This document shows, piece by piece, positions 29,935 through 38,517 of a DNA stretch of 64,000 nucleotides (the first letter of the stretch is position 1; each line of letters begins with the position of its first letter). Made by a program: the position numbers and the translations under genes. Under the pieces are notes generated by a model. It searched no databases and was not told the origin of the DNA. It was given only the letters and a program-made list of their open reading frames with translations. Location: NCBI RefSeq assembly GCF_002897375.1, contig NZ_BFAG01000007.1:62001-126000 (forward strand), written 5' to 3'. The DNA is from Deinococcus aerius. Its GTDB lineage: Bacteria; Deinococcota; Deinococci; Deinococcales; Deinococcaceae.

Positions 29935-30528
29935 TTAGCGACGCACACCATCCCGGAACTTTAACGAACGCATGGCCATGTTGTACAACGCCTGACCTTG
30001 TTTCTCGAAACCTGGGTACGCCGTGACAGAAACATACAGGGATGCCCCATCGTTATACCCATACTTCTGGAACTCCCAGTACGTGCCAGCCGTTTCCAAC
30101 CAACCCGGAGTCGTAATGACCTTCGACCACGCCCAACCCGAGACTCCTGGAAACGTCGCCGCACGTAAGGGCATGAACTTTGCTTTCGGGTAGTTTTTCC
30201 GTTCGATGGCATACGTTTGCGCAGCCCACGTCGCCGTGCGTTGCTCATCACTACCACTAACCCCGAGTTCCTTCGCTTTTGCTCGGCTCAATGGTTCCAC
30301 GTATTTGATCGTGATGCCGTAATTCGGATCAGTCGACGCATCACCGAACGAAATACTGATGATCTGACCAAATCGAATCCCGTACTTCGCAGACTCCGCG
30401 TCCATGGCCAGGTGGCCGGGCACGCTCAACGTAAACGGCAACTCAGCCAGGTCAATCACCTTCGGGTTGACTTGAGCAGACGCGAGTGAGTTCAGCAGCA
30501 GGCAGACGAAGACCACAGGGCGCATCAC
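29935..30528 (-). CDS. Secreted protein of unknown function, lower GC
   Basis: 197 residues. A short signal peptide, MMRPVVFVCLLLNSLASA, precedes a body with FTLSVPGHLAMDAESAKYGI, YVEPLSRAKAKELGVSG and a C-terminal TAYPGFEKQGQALYNMAMRS, which resembles small lipoprotein-like domains that measure protein stability of exported partners, though no family is certain. The base composition is clearly less GC-rich than neighbours and codons ending in A or T are common, suggesting acquisition from elsewhere. It is isolated and runs opposite to both neighbours. ATG 30525 is an alternative start. Confidence 0.75.
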   Translation of the reverse strand: MMRPVVFVCLLLNSLASAQVNPKVIDLAELPFTLSVPGHLAMDAESAKYGIRFGQIISISFGDASTDPNYGITIKYVEPLSRAKAKELGVSGSDEQRTATWAAQTYAIERKNYPKAKFMPLRAATFPGVSGWAWSKVITTPGWLETAGTYWEFQKYGYNDGASLYVSVTAYPGFEKQGQALYNMAMRSLKFRDGVRR

Positions 30529-30958
30529 GACCCATTCTACGGAAGCAACTCCCGCATCCGGGCGAACTTGGAGCGTACCTGCCCTGACGATCCGTCAAGA
30601 CACGGTTTAAAGCAGGGGGGGGCTCCCCAGGACGCGGGCGACGAGTGGAGCAGCACGTTCTGAAGCTGATCGAGCCGAAGCACGGACGCCGTGCAGTATT
30701 CGTGTTTCCTGCATCTCACTGGCCGCCGAGCAGCCGAGACCTGGCCAGCCACGCAACCCCACATGAACGCAACGGAGGCGCAGGGCAGTGGTGTGGGGAC
30801 ACGTTCAGGCCGCGTCAGTCCTGTGTCTCCCAAGTCGCCCCCGCGTTTCAGGGCGGCGTGCAGATTCTCGGCTTGCCACCGCCTTGCCTACCGCCTCAGG
30901 TGCGGCGGGAGCTGGCCGCGACGTCGCCGCCGCCGCCGGGGTGTACGCTGAAGGAATC
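30529..30958. other. Gene-free stretch before the first BTAD regulator
   Basis: Frames exist on both strands but none has a ribosome site or recognisable family. The composition is mixed, and remnants of a mobile element are possible. The 3' end is the leader of the regulator, with GAAGGA just before its ATG. Confidence 0.4.
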
Positions 30959-33900
30959 ATGAATGCCCTGCCGTGGCACTACGAGCTGCTCGGCACCGCC
31001 CGGCTCCTGGGGCCGGACGGCCAGCGGCTGCACCCGGAACGCAAGACCGCCGCCCTGCTCGCCTGGCTCGCGCTGGAGGGCCCCACCCGCCGCGCCCGCC
31101 TGACCGCCCTGCTGTGGCCCGAAACCCGCGAGGCGAGTGCCCGCAACAACCTCGTGCAAATGCTGCGCAAGCTGCGCGCCGCCACGGGCACGGACCTCGT
31201 GGAGGGCGGGGAGCTGCTGTGCCTCGCGCCGGGGCTGCGGGTGGACGCCCTGGAGGCCCGGGACGCCCTGACCCGGGGGCAGTACGCGGACCTCGCCTCC
31301 CCCGGCGGGGACGTGCTGGAGGGACTGAACTACGACGACTGCCCCGACCTGGACGACTGGCTGCTCGCCGAGCGGGGGCGCTGGGCCGAGTGGCGGGCGG
31401 GGGCGGCGCGCGAGGAGGCCGCCCGGCTGGAGCGCGAGGGTGATTACGACGGGGCGGTGGCCCGGACCAAGGACCTGCTCGACCTCGACCCCGTCTCCGA
31501 GGATGCCTGGCGCCGCCTCATGCGGCTGCACTACCTGCGCGGTGACCGCGCCGCCGCCCTGGACGCCTACCGCCGCTGTGAGGCCCTGCTGCGGCGCGAG
31601 TTCGGCGTCGAGCCGCTGCCCGAGACGGCGGCGCTGCTGCGCGACATCGAGCGGGGCCGGGTTCCCGTGCCCCCGAGAACGGGCGGGGGGAGCATCCCGC
31701 TCGCGGCCCTGCGCCCGCCGCACCTCGTGGGCCGCGACCGGGAATGGGCGCGGATGGAGGAGGCCTGGCAAGCGGGCCAGGTCATCTTCCTGAGCGGCGA
31801 GCCGGGGTCGGGCAAGACCCGCCTCGCGCGCGACTTCGCGGCGAGCAAGGGCGAGGTGCTGCTGCTGGAGGGCCGTCCCGGCGACATGGGGCAACCCTTC
31901 GCCACGGCGGCCCGCAACCTGCGCGCCGGGCTCGCCCGCTGCCCGGGCGCGGTGCTGGAGCCCTGGGAGCGGCGCGAACTCTCGCGCATCCTGCCCGAAC
32001 TCGCCGAGCCCGGCGCACAGGTGCCGCCGCTTCAGGACGAGGCCGACACCCTGCGCTTCAAGCAGGCGACCCTCCACCTCGTGCGGGCCACGAGCGAGGG
32101 CCTGGCCGCCTTCGTGACCGACGACATCCAGTATTTCGACCCGGCCTCGCACGACTTCGGCGCCTTCATGATGTCGGCGGCGTTCCCGCTGGGGCAGCCG
32201 GGGGGCTTGCCGCACTTCATCGACACATACCGACGGGGCGAACTCCCGCCGGACCTGGAGGCGGCCATCCAGAACCTGGTGGACGCGGGCGTGGCGGTGG
32301 TGATCGAATTGCACCCGCTGGGGGAGGCCGACCTGGACGCCCTGATGGACGACCTGGGGGTGCCGCACGAGCCGGAGCTGCGGGCGGGGCTGCGCCGTTA
32401 CGCGGGGGGTAATCCCCTGTTCCTGCTCGAAACCGTCCGGCACCTGATCGAGACGGGCGGGCTGGAGCAGGGGTTGCCCGCGCGCCTGCCGCCCCCCGGT
32501 CGGGTGGGGCCGCTCCTCGCCCGGCGGCTGGAGCGCCTCTCCGGCCCCGCCCTCCAGGCCGCCCGAGCGGCGGCGGTGCTGCAAAGCGACTTCGACCTCG
32601 AACTCGTGGCGGAGGTCCTCAAGGCCCCCATCCTGGACGCGGTGGCCGCCTGGGAGGAGCTGGAGGCGGCGCAGATCGTGCGCGAGAACCGCTTCTCTCA
32701 CGACCTCGTGTACGAGGCGGTGCGGGCGGGCACGCCGGGCGCGGTGCGCCAGTTGCTCCACCGGGGGGCGGCGCGGGCACTGGCGGGGCGGGAGGGGAAC
32801 GCGGCGCGCGTGGGCGGGCACTGGCTGGAGGGCGGCGACTTCCGCCAGGCGGTGCCGTGGCTCCTCAAGGCCGCGCGGGCGGCGCAGGGCACCCTGCGGT
32901 TGCTGGAGGCCGCCGACTTCTACCGCCAGGCGGCGGACGCGGCGAGGCGGGCGGACGATCCCCACGCCGCCTTTGGCGCCCTGCAAGCCCGCGCGGAGAC
33001 CCTGGGCCACCTCGACGACCGCGCCGCCCGGCAGGAGGCGCTGGACGAGCTGTTTGCCGTGGCCCGCACCCCGCTGGAGCGCGCCCGCGCCTGGCAGCTC
33101 CAGTCCGAACTGCACCTCGCCTCCCAGGAGGGGGCGCAGACGGAGGCGGCGGCCCGGCGGGGGCTGGAGGCGCTGGCGGAGACCTTCACCGAGACGCCCG
33201 CCGTCACCGAGCAGCGCGCGAACCTGGAGGCGAGCGTGGGGAGCGCCCTGTGGCTCCAGGGACGCATGACCGAGGCCGCGGAGGCGCTGCGGCGGGCCGT
33301 CGCCGCCTTGGAGGGGCTGGGGGAGTCGCAGAGCCTGGCGGCCAACCTGAGCAACCTGGGGGCGGTTCTCGACCACCTGGAGCGGCACCGCGAGGCCACC
33401 GCGCTGCACCGCCGCGCCTGCGACCTGTTCGAGCGCGGCGGCCACCTCTCCGACCTCGCGGCCACGCTGTATAACCTCTCGGTGAACCTCCTCGACCAGG
33501 GGGACGCGCGGGGGTCGCTCGCCGCCGCACAGCGCGCGCACGAGATCGAGTCGCGCATGGACGGCGATTCCAGCGGCGCCGCCGTGGGGCACGCCAACAT
33601 CGGGCAGGCTTACGCGAGCCTGGGGCAGTACGACCTCGCCCTGCGCGAGTTCGCCCGGGCGCGGGAGGCGACCCGGGAGGGCTCCTGGCACGCCGGATAC
33701 TTCCCCACCCTGGCCGCCGAGGTGTGGCTGACGCTGGGGCAATCCGAGCGGGCCGCGAATGATCTGGCCCTCGCCCAGGGCTGGCCCGGCGTGCCGGGAC
33801 CGTACCGTTCGCGCACGCTGGTGGCGCTGGGAATGCTCGCGCTGCGCCGGGGTGAGGACCCGTCCGAGTGGTTCGCCGACGCCGAGGAGGCCCTGGGCGC

Positions 33901-34324
33901 CGCGCCCCGCCCGCTGTCGCAGGCTAGGGTCTGGCTCGCCAGCGCCCTCGCCGCCCCGCCCGAGGAGGCCCTGGCGCTCGCCCGGGGGGCGGGCACCCTG
34001 GCCCGCGCGAACGACCTGGGCGGCCTGGAGATTGCCGCCGCCACGCGCTCGGCCCAGGCCCTGCTCGCCCTGCGCCGCCCCGCCGAGGCCCTGGGGTGCG
34101 CCCGGGAGGCCGAGCGGCTCCTGCGGACGCTCGAACCCGCCTTTCTCACGCGCGGCGAGGCACTCTTCACCCTGGGCCGCGCCCTGGAGGCCGCCGGGGA
34201 AGACGGCGCCCCCGCTTTCGCCCTGGCCCGGGAGTGGGTGCGGGCGACCGCCGAGCGGCACGTGCCTCCCGAGTTCCGGGCGCGCTTTCTCGAAGGCCAA
34301 TTTGCCGGACACGCCCTGTCGTAG
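30959..34324 (+). CDS. BTAD/ATPase/TPR transcriptional activator (SARP/AfsR-like) 1
   Basis: 1121 residues from ATG 30959. An N-terminal winged-helix-like segment (ERKTAALLAWLALEGP, TALLWPETREASARNNLVQM) is followed by a bacterial transcriptional activation domain to about residue 245 (RYCRRCEALLR-type helices ending GVEPLPETAALL). Next is an ATPase with Walker A GEPGSGKT (K286) and an unusual Walker B region, VTDDIQYFDPAS. TPR-like helices fill the rest. Such regulators couple nucleotide and effector binding to transcription, often of secreted-product clusters. It shares architecture with the regulator at 40113, and the secreted-protein genes begin right after it. Confidence 0.9.
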   Translation: MNALPWHYELLGTARLLGPDGQRLHPERKTAALLAWLALEGPTRRARLTALLWPETREASARNNLVQMLRKLRAATGTDLVEGGELLCLAPGLRVDALEARDALTRGQYADLASPGGDVLEGLNYDDCPDLDDWLLAERGRWAEWRAGAAREEAARLEREGDYDGAVARTKDLLDLDPVSEDAWRRLMRLHYLRGDRAAALDAYRRCEALLRREFGVEPLPETAALLRDIERGRVPVPPRTGGGSIPLAALRPPHLVGRDREWARMEEAWQAGQVIFLSGEPGSGKTRLARDFAASKGEVLLLEGRPGDMGQPFATAARNLRAGLARCPGAVLEPWERRELSRILPELAEPGAQVPPLQDEADTLRFKQATLHLVRATSEGLAAFVTDDIQYFDPASHDFGAFMMSAAFPLGQPGGLPHFIDTYRRGELPPDLEAAIQNLVDAGVAVVIELHPLGEADLDALMDDLGVPHEPELRAGLRRYAGGNPLFLLETVRHLIETGGLEQGLPARLPPPGRVGPLLARRLERLSGPALQAARAAAVLQSDFDLELVAEVLKAPILDAVAAWEELEAAQIVRENRFSHDLVYEAVRAGTPGAVRQLLHRGAARALAGREGNAARVGGHWLEGGDFRQAVPWLLKAARAAQGTLRLLEAADFYRQAADAARRADDPHAAFGALQARAETLGHLDDRAARQEALDELFAVARTPLERARAWQLQSELHLASQEGAQTEAAARRGLEALAETFTETPAVTEQRANLEASVGSALWLQGRMTEAAEALRRAVAALEGLGESQSLAANLSNLGAVLDHLERHREATALHRRACDLFERGGHLSDLAATLYNLSVNLLDQGDARGSLAAAQRAHEIESRMDGDSSGAAVGHANIGQAYASLGQYDLALREFARAREATREGSWHAGYFPTLAAEVWLTLGQSERAANDLALAQGWPGVPGPYRSRTLVALGMLALRRGEDPSEWFADAEEALGAAPRPLSQARVWLASALAAPPEEALALARGAGTLARANDLGGLEIAAATRSAQALLALRRPAEALGCAREAERLLRTLEPAFLTRGEALFTLGRALEAAGEDGAPAFALAREWVRATAERHVPPEFRARFLEGQFAGHALS

Positions 34325-34672
34325 GCCGGCGTGCCAGGAATTGTCCTGAGGGCTCACCTTGGGGAGTGCTTGCCCCATTGGAAACGGGGGAGGGGTCTCA
34401 CCGCAACTCCGGTGTGGGGCTCCGTCTCCGGTCGTTGCCCTTTGCCCCGCCCGGTCGGACTGCCTTCCTGACCCTCGCGCCCATCTGAACGCCCGGCCCG
34501 CCTGATCCCGTCACCGGCGAAAAGCCCTCTTTCCCTGACCGGCCCCTGACCTGGCCTCCCTCACCCTGGCGGTGGAAGGAGACGTGAGGTTCAGGGGCGG
34601 TGTCCATTCGCGGGCTACAGGCAGGCGGCTTCCAAGGACCGGAGGCTGCCGGACGATCACAAGGAGCACGAC
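34325..34672. other. Gene-free stretch, probable promoter region of the secreted-protein cluster
   Basis: No coding sequence is recognised. GCTTGCCCCATTGGAAACGG (34368-34387) resembles a sequence at 29862-29882. The 3' end holds AAGGAG before ATG 34673. Confidence 0.4.
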
Positions 34673-35185
34673 ATGACGAATTCTCAGCTCACCCTCTCCT
34701 CTCGGGCGCTGGTCTCGCTGATCGGCGGGTTGACCGGCGGCTACCCCAACCCGGACGACCCCGAGCCGGTCGGGCCGTGGGGGCCGGTGATCCGGCAGGC
34801 CCTGGACCGTGTCCGGCTGGCCGCGCTCAATCCCCAGCCGCTGCCCCCGCGGCTCGCCGTCGCGCGGGAACTCGGGGAGGCGCTGGTGAGCCAAGTGGTG
34901 TCCCTCCAGGCGCTCGCCGAGGCCCTGCCCGGCGAGGCCCGGGGGAGTGTCCAGGGTTACGCGAGCGGCCTGATCTCCCGCTTTATCGACGACTGCGGGA
35001 ACGGGCGCATCGTGATCAAGATTCCGGGGCACGGCCCCTGGCCCCCCAACCCCGACGAGCCCAAACCCATCGGCCCGGAGGAACTCGCCCTGATCGGCGC
35101 GGGGCTGGCGAGTGCGGCGGCGCTCCACCCCGACTTTGAGGCCGCCGGAGCCCGGCTGATGGAACTAGGCCTGAGCCAGATGTGA
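34673..35185 (+). CDS. Conserved protein with LNPQPLPP motif
   Basis: 170 residues behind AAGGAG. It contains ALNPQPLPPR, a short sequence shared by many uncharacterised bacterial proteins, and two proline-rich GPWGP/GPWPPNPD segments, one on each side of a helical core with a CGN segment. No signal peptide is clear. It is the first gene of a cluster coding for mainly secreted proteins and is followed after 44 bases by the crystallin-like gene. Function unknown. Confidence 0.75.
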   Translation: MTNSQLTLSSRALVSLIGGLTGGYPNPDDPEPVGPWGPVIRQALDRVRLAALNPQPLPPRLAVARELGEALVSQVVSLQALAEALPGEARGSVQGYASGLISRFIDDCGNGRIVIKIPGHGPWPPNPDEPKPIGPEELALIGAGLASAAALHPDFEAAGARLMELGLSQM

Positions 35186-35229
35186 GCGGGCCTGCCGTTC
35201 CTGCTGCGGTTCACCCCCAAGGAGCCGAG

Positions 35230-36000
35230 ATGACCACTTCTCCCCTGATGACCCCCGAAGAACTGCTCGCCCACTTCGAGCGCGGCGGCGTGACCACCCT
35301 CGAACAGTTCGCCCGGCAGGCCGCCCCCACCCTGACCCCCACTCAGGTGCGGGCCGTGCGGCGGGCCGGACAGCCGGAACCGGCCGCCACCCCCACCACC
35401 CCTGAAATGCTCCGGCGAGCCTTGTTGGAGGAGGGACCACCCCCGACCGAGCAGGCCCCGGTGCCCCGCCCCTTCCGTCTGGAGGGCACCTTGTACGGCC
35501 CGGGGGACGTGACCCGCTTTGGCGGGCAGCCCCTCCACTTCTACCTGGATACTGCCTTGCTGGAGACGGGCCACCTCAAGGCCTTCCCCTCGAAGGCGGC
35601 GCTGCGCCGTCACCTGCGGGAGACCGGGCAACTGCCGGAGGACCTGACGGCCGCCCTGGAACGCGGGGGCGTGGTGCCCCTCCACCACGTCGCAGGTCGC
35701 CCAGCCGAGTTTTTCGAACACATCGATTTCGGTGGCGAGAGGATCACGCTCGATCCCCGGCACGCCTTCGACGACCTCACGCAGCGCACGATGAAAGTTA
35801 CGGGGTTCCTGTTCTTCTCGTGGGACCGGGTGTCGTGGAACGACGAGATCTCGTCGCTCCGCACGGGCGACGAGGCGATCACCTGCTTCGAGCACATCCA
35901 CTTCGGGGGCCGCTCCTTCACGGTGGGCCGCAATACCAGCGTGCCGTGGGTCGGCGACTTCTGGAACGACCGCATTTCCTCCGCCATCGGGCTGTTCTGA
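35230..36000 (+). CDS. Beta/gamma-crystallin-like protein
   Basis: 256 residues from ATG 35230 behind AAGGAG. The N-terminal half is helical and proline-rich and lacks a signal peptide. The C-terminal 110 residues hold two Greek-key motifs: FFEHIDFGGERITL with WNDEISSL, then CFEHIHFGGRSFTVG with FWNDRISSAIG. The N-D-x-x-S-S pieces match the N/D-N/D-x-x-S/T-S calcium-binding signature of beta/gamma-crystallins. Calcium binding and structural stabilisation are inferred from family knowledge. The gene lies in a run of small cell-surface-type genes. Confidence 0.85.
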   Translation: MTTSPLMTPEELLAHFERGGVTTLEQFARQAAPTLTPTQVRAVRRAGQPEPAATPTTPEMLRRALLEEGPPPTEQAPVPRPFRLEGTLYGPGDVTRFGGQPLHFYLDTALLETGHLKAFPSKAALRRHLRETGQLPEDLTAALERGGVVPLHHVAGRPAEFFEHIDFGGERITLDPRHAFDDLTQRTMKVTGFLFFSWDRVSWNDEISSLRTGDEAITCFEHIHFGGRSFTVGRNTSVPWVGDFWNDRISSAIGLF

Positions 36001-36032
36001 GGCCGAGACGGACTCTCAGAAAGGAGCAGGAC

Positions 36033-36560
36033 GTGAACAGAGCATCCCGCCGCGGGCTCCTCCTCCTGGGCCTCGCCGCCCTGACCGCCCTCCCCGCCTC
36101 CGCCCAGGGGGACCTCCTCAAGCAGTGGGCGAGCGCGGTCGTCACCCGCAGCTCCGAGTACGGCAGCTCCAGTTGGAGTGCGAAACAGGCCCTGGGCGAA
36201 CCCAACACCATGACCTACGGGGACCGTGACACGGCCTGGGCACCCGCGAGCAGGAACGGCCTGGAGCAGTCCATCACCGTCGCCTTCGCCAAACCCGTCT
36301 ACGCGACGGCGGTGCTCGTGCGGCAGACGTTCGGCAACGGCTTTGTCCGCCGGATCTTCGCCATCGATCCCGGGGGCACCCCCCACCTCGTCTGGTCGGG
36401 CAAGGACACCACCCAGCCCGGCTACACGGTGAACTTCATCGCCACCTTTCCCAAGACGAGCTACCTGGTGCGGGCCGTCAAGGTGGTGATTGACCCGAAC
36501 CACGACCCGGACGCCTACGAGGAAATCGACGCGATTGCCCTGCACGGCTACCCGCAGTGA
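36033..36560 (+). CDS. Secreted galactose-binding-like (discoidin-related) protein
   Basis: 175 residues from GTG 36033 behind AAGGAG. The signal MNRASRRGLLLLGLAALTAL ends at ASAQG. The body shows SAKQALGEPNTMTYGDRDTA, SITVAFAKPVYATAVLVRQT, and a C-terminal YEEIDAIALHG, the pattern of jelly-roll sugar-binding domains found in secreted bacterial proteins. A role in glycan or surface binding is inferred. Confidence 0.8.
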   Translation: MNRASRRGLLLLGLAALTALPASAQGDLLKQWASAVVTRSSEYGSSSWSAKQALGEPNTMTYGDRDTAWAPASRNGLEQSITVAFAKPVYATAVLVRQTFGNGFVRRIFAIDPGGTPHLVWSGKDTTQPGYTVNFIATFPKTSYLVRAVKVVIDPNHDPDAYEEIDAIALHGYPQ

Positions 36561-36591
36561 CGGCCCTCCCCGGGGAAAGGAAGGGGCGCCC

Positions 36592-36831
36592 GTGCCCGAG
36601 GACCCGAGAGTGGCCTACCGCCTCTGCCCCCGCTGCCTGCGCGCGGTGCCGGTGCAGTCGGGCGAGCGGTACTGCGTGAATGACGGGACGCGGTTGCTGG
36701 AGCATTGTCCCGCGTGTGGGGCGGGCATCACCTCCCCCTACAGCCGCTACTGCGCGGGGTGCGGGCAGGCCCTCGCCGCACAGGACGGGAAGGAAGGCCC
36801 GTCGCCACGACTTCAGCGAGGTGAGACATGA
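36592..36831 (+). CDS. Small double zinc-ribbon protein
   Basis: 79 residues from GTG 36592 with AAGGAAGG upstream. It contains CPRCLRAVPVQSGERYC and CPACGAGI then CAGCGQA, which give two four-cysteine zinc sites or one plus a half site. No catalytic domain. It overlaps the tiny lipoprotein gene as ATGA, so the two are translationally coupled. Function unknown. Confidence 0.75.
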   Translation: MPEDPRVAYRLCPRCLRAVPVQSGERYCVNDGTRLLEHCPACGAGITSPYSRYCAGCGQALAAQDGKEGPSPRLQRGET

Positions 36832-36968
36832 GAAGGAGAACACTGGCCCGGGACCTCCTGGTCCTCGCGCTGCTCGTGGGCCTGCTGACAGCCTGCGGCG
36901 GGGGCGGCTCGACTGCGGCGGGCGGCACCTGGGACGGCAGCACCTGGGACGGGGCGACCTGGCAGTGA
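36828..36968 (+). CDS. 46-residue lipoprotein
   Basis: ATG 36828 overlaps the zinc-ribbon stop codon. The product starts MRRRTLARDLLVLALLVGLL with lipobox LLTAC, so Cys is followed by GGGGSTAAGG and a short WDGSTWDGATWQ tail. The mature peptide is only about 22 residues with three Trp. Arginines then a hydrophobic core and a lipobox are clear lipoprotein features, so I regard it as real despite its size. The same operon continues with the GV-repeat gene 11 bases later. Confidence 0.7.
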   Translation: MRRRTLARDLLVLALLVGLLTACGGGGSTAAGGTWDGSTWDGATWQ

Positions 36969-36979
36969 GGGGGACAACC

Positions 36980-38506
36980 ATGCACAGAGGCGACAAAAGG
37001 GCCTTCGTCACCGGCGTTTCCCTCGCCCTGCTGGGCACGGCGGCGCTGGGGGCAGAGAGCTTTACCGTGTTCACGCCCGGCACACCCATCCGCGCGGGCG
37101 AGGTCAACGCCAACTTCAGCACCCTGAGATCGGGGCTGGAGGGGAAGCAGGCGAGGATCACCGGCGGCCCGTGTCAGGCCGGGCAGTTCGTGCGCGGCAT
37201 CGGTGAGGGCGGCGCGGTGGAGTGCGGGGTGGATCAGGTCGGCCCGCCGGGGGGCGCGGGCGTGGCGAGCCTCAACGGCAAGACGGGCAGCCTCGCGCTG
37301 GAGGCCGGGCCGAACATCACCATCGACAGCTCGCAGAGCGGAAAGCTCATCGTGAGCGGATCGGGGGGCGGCGGAAAGCTCCCCCTGCCCTTCTCCGGCA
37401 GCGTGAACAGCCCCAACCCGGCCTTTTCCGTCACGAACAGCGGGGCGGGGACGGCGCTGCTGGCCTCCAGCCCCAACGCGGGCGGCGACGGGGTGAGCGG
37501 GATCAGTCTGGGGGGCGCGGGCGTGCGGGCCTACAGCGAGTCGGGCTACGGCGTGTCGGCGGTGAGCGGCGGCGGTGTGGCGGGCGTGTACGGCGAGGGG
37601 AGGGTCAGCGGCGGCGCCGGGGTGCGCGGGGTGAACAGCGGCGGACCCGGCTCCAGTGGCGTCTGGGGCGAGAGTGCCGCGGGTTCGGGCGTGCGCGGCA
37701 GCAGCGCGAGCGGCACCGGCGTCCAGGGCACGAGCGAGAAGGGCTACGGGGTGAAGGGGACGGTCAGCGTCTCGGGAACGGGCGTGTACGGCGAGAACAC
37801 CTCGAACGCCGCCGGGGCCGGAATTCAGGGCCGGGCCGATGCCGTCAACTCCGTCGGCGTGGGCGGCACGAGCACGGCGGGCACCGGCGTCAGCGGCACG
37901 AGCGCCACCGGCACGGGCGTGCGGGGCACCACGGCGGCCCCCTCCGACGTGAACTCGGTCGGCGTGGAGGGGGTGAACAGCGGGCAGTACGGGTACGGGG
38001 TGCGCGGCGAACACAAGGGCTCGGGCTTCGGCGTGTACGGCACTTCCCGGGCCACCGGCGTGGGCGGCGAGTCCCCCACGGGCATCGGCGTGCTGGGGCG
38101 CGGGCCGACGGCGATCAGGGCCGAGGGCAACGCGGTCCAGAGCCTGGGCTTCGGGGGCTTTCTCAAGGCCGCCGTGATCGTGGACGTGACGAAACCCGCC
38201 GGGGGGCAGATCGTGCGCTGCTACAACTCCCAACTCACCGGGGCCGCCGCGACGACCGCGCCCTGCGGGTTTTCCATCGAGAGTGCCAGGGGCCAGTGGC
38301 GCGTCGTCTTCGGCTTCGACACCCGGAACACCTTTGCCTCCGCCACCCTGACGGACGACGAGGGCACCTGCTTCGCGCCCTCCTGCCCCTTCCCGGCGCT
38401 CTCGGGCGTGGTCTACGAGGACGACTCGGTCGTGGTCGTCACCCGCCGCACCGAGGACGACTACTACGCCAACCCCGACAAGGGGTTCACCCTGCTGCTG
38501 TTCTGA
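36980..38506 (+). CDS. Secreted GV-repeat protein, putative surface fibre
   Basis: 508 residues from ATG 36980. A signal-like start (MHRGDKRAFVTGVSLALLG) is followed by FTPGTPIRAGEVNANFSTLR, a block found at the head of fibre-like proteins. Residues about 150-390 consist of imperfect repeats built on G-V-x-G (for example GTGVSGTSATGTGVRGTT), suggesting a beta-solenoid. The C-terminal 110 residues form a globular domain with four cysteines (RCYNSQ, PCGFSIES, TCFAPSCPF). A fibre with a terminal head is a fair reading. The next gene follows after 11 bases. Confidence 0.8.
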   Translation: MHRGDKRAFVTGVSLALLGTAALGAESFTVFTPGTPIRAGEVNANFSTLRSGLEGKQARITGGPCQAGQFVRGIGEGGAVECGVDQVGPPGGAGVASLNGKTGSLALEAGPNITIDSSQSGKLIVSGSGGGGKLPLPFSGSVNSPNPAFSVTNSGAGTALLASSPNAGGDGVSGISLGGAGVRAYSESGYGVSAVSGGGVAGVYGEGRVSGGAGVRGVNSGGPGSSGVWGESAAGSGVRGSSASGTGVQGTSEKGYGVKGTVSVSGTGVYGENTSNAAGAGIQGRADAVNSVGVGGTSTAGTGVSGTSATGTGVRGTTAAPSDVNSVGVEGVNSGQYGYGVRGEHKGSGFGVYGTSRATGVGGESPTGIGVLGRGPTAIRAEGNAVQSLGFGGFLKAAVIVDVTKPAGGQIVRCYNSQLTGAAATTAPCGFSIESARGQWRVVFGFDTRNTFASATLTDDEGTCFAPSCPFPALSGVVYEDDSVVVVTRRTEDDYYANPDKGFTLLLF

Positions 38507-38517
38507 TGGGAGGTCCC

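Noticed and set aside
30536..30833. A 98-codon minus-strand frame with several cysteines in the gap before the first regulator
   Set aside because: No ribosome site, no signal, no recognisable family, and its sequence shifts sense between frames; at most a decayed mobile-element piece.
37500..38100. Short repeated DNA that could be taken for a CRISPR-like array
   Set aside because: The repeats are codon-level imperfect G-V-x-G repeats in an open frame without uniform spacers or cas genes.
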